Shown in pieces: positions 12,101 through 24,100 of a DNA stretch of 64,000 nt; the stretch's first letter is position 1; every line of letters starts with the position of its first letter. The notes beneath the pieces were generated by a model. The model was not told where the DNA came from, made no database searches, and was given only the letters and a program-made list of their open reading frames with translations. A program made the translations under genes and the position numbers. The DNA is taken from positions 13,250,337 through 13,314,336 of the forward strand of contig JABBOT010000080.1 in the NCBI GenBank assembly GCA_016165875.1, given 5' to 3'. The stretch comes from Acanthopleura granulata (Eukaryota > Mollusca > Polyplacophora > Chitonida > Chitonidae).

Positions 12101-15100
12101 TAAAATTCAATGACAGAAGTGTATAATATACATTGACGTCCCTCAAAAGAAATAAATTAGGTAACTGTGTGATCAGAGACAGTGTCTGTGATACTAAATT
12201 AATATTTACCATCCGTCATATGCCCACAACCCGTCGTAGAATGCCAGGGCTATCGCAGAAGGGTTTGTCTTGGATCCTTGAAATCCATTCTCTAAATACT
12301 GGGTATTTCCTGAAATCACAAAGGCACATGTGAAAGTAATCGTCACATTGTATTAATCTCAACATAATGTTTCCGGTGGGGCAAGTATTGCATGAGCTTA
12401 GCACGTTCATATGAAAGCTTTTATGCTTTAATCTATTTATTAATTACCAGTTTTTGACTTACTGAAGAGTTGTCTGCTTCATAGACAGACAGAGCCCTAA
12501 GGGAGACAACCACACACTTTCATGTAACTGAAAATTCTGCTAACATACCGCACCAGCCGAACCAATCAGAGGGATGATTTTGCAAAGAAACTCTGTAGAC
12601 ATTTTCGCGTAAAAGCAGAATAGGACAGCTATTCATAAAATAATATGTGTTGTCCTTGCAGATACATGTATCATTTCGCAGCATGTACACAAGTTTAACA
12701 AAATAAAACCAAAACAGTAGCGTCATTACCGCAAGGTACCACCACAAAATACGCAACGCGTGGGGCAAATGACAAGTTACTTGTTCCTCACGTGGTCGAT
12801 CAGTAAGTCGATCAGTCAACAACGTAATCGTTGAAATCAATCATTCAAAGCGGTCGCATAGTTCAAGTCCAGGTCAGCCAATCAATCATCCAATGACAAT
12901 CAATCAAACCAGCCACACCAAACCAAAATTACCTAACAACCAACAATCCCAACCATCCAATCAATCAATTAACTAAACCAAAACAAACCAAACCAACCAA
13001 ATCAAATCAAAAGGTGAAATAGTCAATCAACCACTCAGCCTCTCAACATTCATTTAATCACAGATAGTCATTCAGCAATAGAACAGAGATAACAAAGTAT
13101 ACGGTAGAGTATATGACAATAGCTGACCTTTTCCAATCATGACCAAACCCCCGATGATAATGACGGCCAGGGCAGCGATCTTCAGGACAGTGAAGAAGAC
13201 CTGGACGCGGGCGGCTAACGTGACGCTGTAACAGTTCACTATGGCGATGGTCACTGGTTTGTGCCGGGGAAACAACAACAACAAACGCTTAATAAACAGG
13301 TAAAGGCCGAAGAATAGTGTATTGTGCCCTTGTAGGCAATGCAAGCAAACTTTAGCCAGTGTATACATTCAAGATGGATTTCACATGAACGGTTAAGTGG
13401 AAGCTGAAAATATCATAGAGAAAGATGTAAAAATGAAGTAATCTATTCGATTTATTCATTTGTTTAGCGGGTTGCTGGCAGACCTTCTCACGTACTAATC
13501 TATTCGAGGACATGTTTTTTTTGTCAAGGAGAATATACAAAGTGACAAATAATGAAATATAGACAGACAAAGAAGACGAAAAGTCTGAGATGATAATACA
13601 CTTAATCGCCTGATGGAAATATACTTGTAGGGGAGACGACTTGTTCAAAGAGGGAATAACACACATTGCAAAGGAGTGACAAATGGACTACAAGCTTAGA
13701 GAATACGACCCTAATAGACAGGTATGTGTGGGGAACGACGTACACTGCCGAAAAGTAACAAATCGCTTTCAAGCTGAGAATACACAAAAACTTAGGAAAT
13801 GTGCAAAAGAAAGGTAACACAGACAATGAGTGTTGTGTTCAACTGATCTATCAGTGTCTTATTTTTGTGCTGGAATAACTGGTGAACTGATATGAAGTCG
13901 AATGTCATCGAATTCCATAATGTTGTCAGTACTCTAATATTATTATCCAGGCAGTTACCTTTTGTATTCAACTGACCAATCACTGTCGTCTTCAACTCAG
14001 ATCTGTTTTACATAATAGTTTCGCACGAAATATGGTTACTCACATATCGCACCCGCTGCCAGGAACTTTTTCACTATTTCCGGAGGTCCACAGCCGTCAA
14101 AAATTGGGTCACAAATATATTCAGCAAAGGCTAAGCAGATGATAGCAAATGATGACGTCTTGATGATGATGATAGACGTCCAAGCAAATAGATAGGCAAC
14201 CACTTCGCCACCCTTGCCGTAACCTTCCCTCAAATAAGAATATTCGCCACCGGACTTCGGGATCATCGTGCCGAGCTCCGTGTAACATAACGCTCCTGGA
14301 GAAACCAACATTCGCCAATATCTGTGCATACTTGTGAATGTATATGCAAATTTGAGAATGCATGTGCATATTAGAGAATGTATATGCACATTTGTGAATG
14401 TATTAATTCACTTGAAAGTGGCCGAGCACGTTCGCGAATGGCTATGCTCACATGTGAACGACTAATCACTCTTGCGGAATGTCAGTATATTCTTGTGAAT
14501 GTCTGCACACATTTCGTGAGGTTTATACATTTTTGTGAATGTCTGACAGCATTTGTTGATGTCTATCCACTCTTGTAAATGTGGGAAAGCATTCGTGGAT
14601 GTCTATATATCTTTGTAAATGTGCGAAAACATTCTTGGAAGCCTATACACCCATGTGAATGTGTGAAAGCAGTCGCGGGTGTCGATACACACTTTTGAAT
14701 GTGTTAACGCATTAATGCTCTTGTACACTCTTGTATATGTGTGACACCATCGTGGATGTCTAAACACTCCTGTGAATGTGCAAAAGCATTCGTGGATGTC
14801 TTTACACTCTACACTTTTGTGAATGTGTGAAAGCATTCGCTGATGCCAATGCGCCCCTGTGGATTAATCCATTTACCATTTGGATTATCCTTTATACTGA
14901 AGCATGAATAAGTGAAGGTGATATTAATGAGGTTAACCGGTTAACAAGCAGTTTTCGAGTTGTTAAGCATGACACCCTATTGTGCCGTACCACGAGCGTT
15001 TTACAGCATAACAGGGCTGCCTTAAATATCTATGCATAAGTAAAAGAGCGGGGAAATTAATGTATTTGCACAGTGAAACACACACCTGCATTGGAAAACA

Positions 15101-18100
15101 TAAATGTTTCCCTGATATGTTTGGATATGTTTGGATAATCACCAGGTAAAATTTCACGCATTGATCACACTCTGTCACTTTTTTGCTGTTGTAAAAAATC
15201 TTGAATTAAAGCACTGATAATTAATGCTTGGATTAAAAAGGCCACGGCAACAAGAGGGAAGCCGAGAAAAGAAAAGCTCTGACCTATGAAGGCATCATTG
15301 ACAAAGCTCAGATAACACTGACAAGGATTAGTGCAAAACTGCAGAGATATGCTGTGAATCATGAAGGCAACACTGGCGAGATAAGGATAACACCAAGAAG
15401 GATTAGTGAAGAACTGTAGAGATAGGCCGTGGCAGAGACGATGATGACGCGGGAAGAAAAGGAGGAATGTAATCTTAGAACTTTACATTTGGAAATTTTA
15501 ATTTCTAAATGATTATCTAAGCGCCTCAAATGGTCCAAACAGGGCAAAAGCGACATGATTAACGAAAAATTAATATAGACATATGAATAGTATTTCGTTA
15601 GTTTGACGTGATAAAAGATTTCTTTCCCTCCCAGATTTATTAGCAATGACTCGTGACACTCACAGATGCAGGGAATATGTCTACACAGGAAGACACACGA
15701 GGAGTTATTTAAAAAGAGAGGACGCACTGCTGCTAATTTGCTACTCACAAATGGCCGCTGCAGCTAAGAGTTTAATGACGATCGAAGGTGGACCGCATGC
15801 GTCGAATAATGGAGTTATCACATACTGGGCGAAGGACAGACATATGATGGCAATAGACGAGGTACGGATCACGATGACAGATGTCCAGGCGAACAGGAAC
15901 GCTGGAACTGTCCCCAAGGCTTCCAGGATGTAAGTGAACTCTCCACCAGATTTGGTTATCATAGTGCCCAGTTCAGCGTAACACAGTGAGCCTAAATCAG
16001 AGGCACTAAATCAGAGGACGTAACAGCTGGCCAGTTGGCATAACACAGTACGCCTAAATCAGAGGACCTAACTGCTGGCCAAATCGGCATATAATACAGT
16101 GCGCCTAAACCAGAGGCACTAAATCAGTGAACGTAACAGATGGCCGGATAGGCATAACACTGCCGATCTGAGGACGTAACAGATGGCCATATGCGCCTAA
16201 ATCAGAGGACGTAACAGCTTGCCATATTGGCATAAGAAAGTAAGCCTAGATCAGATGACGTAATAGCTGGCCATATTGGCATCACATAGTGAGCCCAAAT
16301 CAGAGAAGGTAACAGCTGGCCGGATTGGCTTAATGCAGTACAACTAATCAAGACGCGTCAAATCAGAGCAGGTGACAGATGGCCATACCGGTTTGACAGA
16401 GGTACGCTTAAATCAGACGAAGTAAATCAGAAGACTAAAGCCTGGCCAGTTTGGCATAACACAGTACGTCTAAATCAGACACACTATATCAGAGAACATA
16501 ACAGCTGGACAGTTTGGCATAACACATTACGCCTACAAAATCAGATGACATAACAGCGGACTTGTCAGAGGCACTAAATCAGAGGATCGACATAACAGAG
16601 GATGGTTAAACCATGCGAACCTAGTCATACTATGTAAGAAATATAATAGTTGTATTAGTTATTAGATTATGTATGGTGCTCAATCACCAAAACGTATGTG
16701 AGGAAACTAAAAATATTATTTTGTCAGAAAAGCCTGTGCCAGAATGTTACACTTCAAGTACATATGATCTATGGGCTAGTTCTGCGCCAACACCATGACA
16801 TATTACAGCACATTACAAGCACGTTTAAACGTTACATTCGCCATGGATTGTTTCCAGTACCATAAAATACATCTAAACTCAATCAATGGTCATAATTTAA
16901 TACAAGCATCATAACCAATCGCTCCGCATGATCTGCAGTAATTCACTTTCTGCTCATTATATTTATTTACTTCATTGTTGTTTAAGGTCATAGTCAAGGT
17001 CAAATTTATAGGTGGAGGAAACCGGAGCGCCCGGAGGAAACCGGAAGTACACCACCACATTGAGAAACCTCGAAAAATCATTTAGATAATAAATAGTACT
17101 GAGCATGTATAGCTTAAAAGAAATGAAGATTTTGTTCCCTGCTATGCAGACAAATAGTCCAATCTTTTCCCAAAACATGGTAATCAGTACTAGGTGTGTG
17201 ATTGGAGAAGACGTACCAAACATGGCGAGGATTCCACATCCGCTCCAGACCAGCAGACTAACTCCCACGGATCCGGTGGCGGTTAGCACCCCAACAGGGG
17301 AAATAAAAATACCCGAGCCTAAGAACCATTAAATAAAAATATTCTGTCAAGACCATGGCATTTTTGGAGAAACAAGGAGAAAAATATCTTGGCCGATTTT
17401 GTCGTCTGGTAAAATTGTACAATTCTAAATTCATTGACCATTAAATTTTCCAGATGACTATATAAATATATTGACAGGATTTATCATTGAGGGTTCATTG
17501 GAGAGTGACGAAGGCAAGTTTTGGGGACATAACGGAGCTAACATTTCGCCTGTGAAATTGTGGACAGCCCATACCATTCCGCTCACTCCAGCCGTTCTTG
17601 CTCAGTGACATCAGGAATGGTATCACCAATTTGTGCTCTTAGCATGTGCTTTTCACAGTCAGTATTTGAGGCGGGTCGGGTCAGATGTTTAGTACACGAT
17701 CCAGCAACGCTTTGCATGAAGCCACAAGAAAAGATCGTTTCCGCTTACGACAAGGAATACACACAAATCATTGTACCGGCGGTCAGGACCATTCCCACAA
17801 AACAAGTCTGCTCATCAATCAGAGTCCCCGCAATAACGGCCACTCCCGCAAACCAAGTGTACTACTCACCAATCACAGTACCAGCATTCGCGTTCTCTCC
17901 GCAAACCGTGTCTACTCTTCACCAGTCATAGTACCAGTACTCACGGCCACGCCGCTCAACATGTGTACTGCTCAACAATCATAGAACCAGCATTCACGGC
18001 CACTCCGCTCACCAAGTATACTGTTCACCAATCATAGCACCAGCATTTACCACCACTCCGCCCACCATGTCCACTACTCAACAGTCAAAGTACCCAGCAT

Positions 18101-21100
18101 TCACGGTCACTCTGCTCACCATATCTACTACTCACCAGTCATAACACCAGCATTCACGGCCATCCCACTCATCAAGTCTACTGCTCACCTATCACAGCAT
18201 CCAGGGGCCACTCCGCTCATCATATCTACTGTTGACCAGTCATAGTACAGACAATCAGGGCCACTCCGCTCACCAAGTCAACGACACACCAATCATAGTA
18301 CCAACAATTATTGCCACTCCGCTCACATGTTTATTAGTCACCAATCACAGAACCAAAAATTAGAGCCACCTCCGCTCACCAAGTCTACTATTCACCAATC
18401 ATAGTATCCACAATCAGAGATTCTCCACTCACCAGGTCTACTACTTACCAATCATAGTACCGACAATTAGGGCTATTCCACTCATCAGACCGACTTCTTT
18501 CTTCAAAGAGACATATTCTTCAATCACTGTGGGGCTCTCTGATGGTGCATTCAACGAGCCATTCGACTCGGCCCTCTTCCTCAACCCATTCGTAGCGTCT
18601 GTAAATACACAAATAATTCTACGTCAAAGATACCACATAAAAATGAATGATACCTTATAAAACTTTCGGGAGGGGAGGGGGAATAACAAATCTAACATTT
18701 CTCGTGTACGAAATTTATTTGATTGTTTTACCCCATACTCAATGAGTTGGTGGTCAGTATTATGAGTGGATGAAACCGAAGTGCCGGGAGTAAACCAAGG
18801 ACTTTTGGCAAGTAACTGACGAACTTTTCCACTCATGACATACGGCTGTGTATACCATCTGATTGGTAGAAAACAATTGGTTTCAACGGATTTTCGAAAC
18901 GATGGCAGGATGATAGATAAATCTATCATCGTTCCAGTGCTTCATACAAACGTGCTATCGCTTGGAAACGGGGCCTCCATGGCTCAGTTGGTTAGCCCGC
19001 TAGCGCAGAGAAATGATCCAGAAGCCCCCAACAATGCGGTCGCTGTGAGTTCGTCCAGCTCATGCTGGCTTCCTCTCCGGCCGTACATGTGGTGGTCTTC
19101 CAGCAACCTGCGAATGGTGATGGGTTTCCTTCGGGTTCTGCCCGGTTTCCTCCCACATTAATGCTGACCGCCGTCGTGTAAGTGAGACATTCTTAAGTAC
19201 GACGTAAAACACCAATGAAATGAATAAATAAATAAATATAAATAAATATATAAATAAATATCACTTCGAAAGATCGTGCAAATGCTTCGTTCGCATGTAC
19301 ATATACCGGGGGGAAGATCTGTGGTTCAATGATGGCCTTAACCGGCTTCCATATCTTAGCTGTGCAGTTTTGACGCCTCAATGTAACTACCATGTGGAAA
19401 ACAGATAAGCCTGGACAAAATATAACACTCCTGTTTGGTAACAAGTTTTGGCACGCCTGAGTTATCTTGATGTATTTACATGCAGTGTACATGGGCCAAC
19501 CCTGGTACAAAACGAGTTCAGGTGAAGCGGGATACAGTTTACTCCATGGCTAAATACTCCAATTATGTAAAATATTTCATGTCATTTCGCAATGACAGAG
19601 TAACAATGGTCGCTATCTTGGGGTAGGAGCTCAGTGCTTGTTAAAGGGTTAACACCATAACACACGGGGTAAACCTATTCCGGAGGATACCCTCTTTTAC
19701 AGCAGACCTATTTACATGTATTATATCTAAGTCAGCTTCAATGGCGCGTACGTGTAGACTGTTGTGAGGCCTTTTTGTGGTGTAAAGTTCGGATGAGTAG
19801 TAATCTCGATGTTTTCAGGCGTTTTCAGGGATATCAGTGATACAGTGCTGAGTGCTGTCACGAGAACACCTCGCAAGCTCAACTGCAGAGACCGGAATCG
19901 TGAAGCTCTCTTGACGTCACGAGCGAGATCACTGTCATGGCAGCGTACTATAGAGATGGAAAACTAGAGCAGCTATGAGAGTGTAATAGTTGGCAAATAG
20001 TCACACGTAACTGGGTGAAATCCGGCCACTTCCCAATTGACCTCAGTTAGGGTTTTGCTCTAACTGTTCATGCAAATGCTTCAATATGTGGGAACTTACA
20101 AAACCCCTAAAATCTTGTCCGTGGCAGAATTGGGTTAAAAATGCAGTAAAGCTGTTCGCAGTTCATTAGACGTCATGGGTCTAGAATTACCTTACTGGTG
20201 CGGTCACAATAATGTGCGACGCACGAGTGGTCACTTTTACGTCCGATGAGGTCAAAATAAGGTGCGGTGTGTACACAGCTCAAAATGCACAACACGATGA
20301 AGACCAAGCAGGGCGCCAACCGTATGGAAAGGGAACAGTATGATCCTTCCATAGAGAAGCTCTTGACAAATCGACGAGAACCCTGATTAAAACACCAAAT
20401 TAGAGTCCACATCCTTCAGAATTACATCTTTCGCCATTTTATTGTTTACATTCTCACGTATTTAAGGCTGTTCTCTCGTGTGTCAAAATCAAAGTTAACT
20501 CCCTTGGAAGTATGACCCAATTTTTTCATCAATAACTGGCTTGAATCTATACTCAGTTACATCAATACTCAATAATAACCGGTGAACCTATCAACGACGA
20601 AATACACCTATATACAGGAATGCAGTAACATATGTTTTGTGTTTTTCATGGTTTTAGCCCATTTCCCATTCAATCTAATGTTACTGTTCAAGGTCCAAGC
20701 TTCGAAGTATAACTCGCGCAGGTGTTCATGCCAATCAGTACCTGTTTCCTGTGACAAGAGCGGCTCGATGTCGGTATCCCTTTCCTTGTCATAACAACGG
20801 AAATGGGAGGAGTCCTTGGAATTCTCAAGAATCAAATACCTCCATAGCCTGCGCATACTGGTTGCCTGTCTCAGCTATGCACTGGTGTGAAATTAGTCTC
20901 CGCCATTACAGAAAACGTCCGCTCTCCATGTCTATCTGTTATACTGTCTGTTATAATGACACGTGTTCGCTAGACAAATCGATACTGCTTATCTACATGT
21001 AGATACTGGTACCGCTTTTAACTGGGTCAAATGACGTTGTAACATTCAAGCTTTTTCCAGCTGTAAACAGTTATACTCTTACAAATTTGCCTCATACTAG

Positions 21101-24100
21101 GTTGACTACATATCGTTATTGGACACTTTTACTGCTTTGCAAAAATGCCAGTAAAACTTACACGTACTTATCTAAAATTATTGAAAAAAATTCACAACAA
21201 AAAGCCTTGGGAAAGCGAGGTCACCTATCGTAGGTGATTATGCGGGACTGAAAGGTAACATCGAGCGACCTCCAAGACATAAAACGTAGCCTGGTGACCT
21301 AGTAGGGAGAACACTCTTAGTCAAAAGATTCCCCATGTTTACTGTCATCTTATGGTGATATATTCCTAACTAAGTAAATAAACAGCAAGAGCCAGACTCA
21401 TCTGACAGGAGAGGCGAATCTGTAAACGTGAGGAGCATACTGAATACATGACCGGCTATTCTGAGTCGTGTGTTTAATTTTGAGGATCCTGACATTATGG
21501 CTAAAAACACGATGGGGAAAACCAGGTCACTTCAAAGGATATATGTGTGAATGTTCTCAAACGGACCATGTTAACTGCGTTCCTTTTCGTCAAAACAGTC
21601 TTCACTCTCATAAAACTGCTTTGTACATTTAGCAAAGACCAGTTTGTACGATTCTTCACTAAGAAAAACACAATTTTTGAGGTATTTAGAAAATTCTGTG
21701 ATAACATAAGCCCTGTCACAGCCAACGGAATGAAATGTTTACCAATGTCATGCTCGTGCGTTCATGCTTCTTTGAATAAGCGTACTTCTGTATACTCAGC
21801 ACTGTTGCAAGTCTATTTTGTTATATGAGTGATATTTATTGATTTCTATTTTGGTCTCATGTTCGTTTGTTAATATTTAATGTGCACTCTGCAGTGAGAG
21901 AATTTCCAGAAATGTGCGCCCATCTTTAATTGTGTCCTGGAGAAATGTTTGTATTGTATAACAGCCTCTCAACATTACCTCTCAAAAAAGACAACAAAAT
22001 ATTTTTCTGCGTCACTATGAAAAAATACACTCCAGCATCGTTCTGATTACACCGAATTTTCACAATGGTTGCACCCAGCAAATTGGTCCCAGCAGGCACA
22101 CATACATTTACGCTGATCTGTCAAGTGTATATAATTGTTACAAATCTGCCTACCTGTCTATAAAACGCTAAAGGCCAAAACGACGCGAAAGCACTACAAT
22201 TGACAGCATGTAATAAATTGCCTGGGTTGTTCCATTTTCCTACGGCGTCGGTAGGAAAAATAAAATGTATGCCAGCTTTAGAAAATATTATGATTCTGCC
22301 ACTGCTACTGGCGTTTTTTCTTCCCGTTTAAACTTGAAAGCCTCTTCTGTGTCGTGAGAGAGATGTGAATCTCACAATCCAAATAGCCCCGGGGGACGTG
22401 TGTCGTAAGAATACAGCTATTCAGTCTCCCATTGCCTCTCACATACCGCCCCCCCCTTCCCCGTCCCCGCGCCACATCTACTGCCCGGCACCACTTTTTC
22501 TCCTAACCGTGATCATCTCATCCCTCGCCACAAGCCACGGATCTCAGCACGTCAGACCGAGGTGATGTAACCTAACTACTCAAGTCTTTAGCCTGCGACG
22601 CATTGCCACGTCAAATACACATTCCATATGTCCAACACAATGTCTAATTACGAGAGAAGCAACCAAGAAGATTTACCAAACGCTCCAAGAAGTAGAGAGG
22701 GCCTCCGTGACAGCGGAGATTTAATAGCGCGTAATGACCCAGAATGTCCTGGTGCCTCTCAATATTGCGATCGTTGTGAGTTCAAGTTCAGCTCACGTCA
22801 AATTGCCGTAAACGTGCAAATGTCAGTCAAACATATATTGATGATTCCTCGATCCTTTTTTGACACATTGGGACAAATCTTCGCCTAGCCGTAAGAGACG
22901 ACTGTAAAGGAGCCTTAGTATGACGGTGAATCGAGTCATACCCGTGGCAGGGTGGGTTGAGGCCTTCTCGGTAGAGAAACACACGATCGTGCGGCCATAT
23001 GACAGTCGTCAATGGATGTCCATAAAATGTATTGAAACAGATGCTCGTAAGGCCACATTTATAAATGGAGGTGCATGCGTGTATAAACACAGGTGCTCGT
23101 ACAGCCACAGTTATGAATGGAGATACATACGCGTATAAAAGCAGATGCTCGTATCGCCACAATTATGAATTAATGTCCACATGCGTATAAACGCAATAGT
23201 TCTTACGGTCACAGTTTGGAACGAATGGTTACAAGCGTATAGAGAAAAAATATATGTCATGTAATAATGGTGATATAGGGACCTATGTATATTCGAAAGG
23301 TCTTTATCCCATTTTAAATACTATCCTCAATAGTTTTTCTTATTCTTTGCCCATATTGATACAATGCCAGGAGATTAATTGGCATTTATACCTTTAATAT
23401 ACAACCACGCGCTTTGATCAATCTATATCTGTCGCTCATCCACTAAGATAGCCGACTGATAACCACTAGTGTATGAAAGTCCCCCCTACGGCAAAGTTGG
23501 CCCTATAGATAAACGCTGCAAAGTGATTATCTATCATAAGCATGTTATATTCAGAACATGGATTTCCCGGACTCCATTCTTCAAGTTCATGCAACGATTT
23601 AACTAGACTGTATTGATTTAACTAGATTTCCTATAAGCTGCCTTGGGTATATTTGCTGGTTCCATCAAAAAGGGAAAATAACTAGGATGTGTCACACAGC
23701 GGGTGTAAGATTTTACGTTTAGATCTGCATGAACAGAGCGCGACAATATGGTCAAGCTTATATTATATATTACCTTTGAAGTCACCACGTTTGTGATCTC
23801 ACACACAGCCGTTTTCAAGCCCATGCGTAAGAACGGTATATGCAAACTAATATGGTGCACTCCAACTCCACAGCAGACAGAGAGACCGACAGACGAACAC
23901 ACAACATCGTCCGTCAAGGTGTTTTGAATCACCCGCTCAGGTGTTGTTGGTAAGGCTTCACGTTGTAATAGAGACAGAGTTTGCTTTGCGTTTTTCAATA
24001 TGCCTAATTATATCGACACGAGTGGGTTGTAGTTAATACTACATCGCGACCCAAACTACTTACGCTGAATCTTTCTTTTTAGTGTTCCTGGGTGCCATTT

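Noticed and set aside
17560..17984. Plus-strand frames of 123 and 99 codons
   Set aside because: Periodic translation of the exon-derived minisatellite; antisense to the gene.
17765..18448. CRISPR-like regular array
   Set aside because: Units are contiguous and diverged, with no distinct spacers. The setting is an intron of an animal gene.
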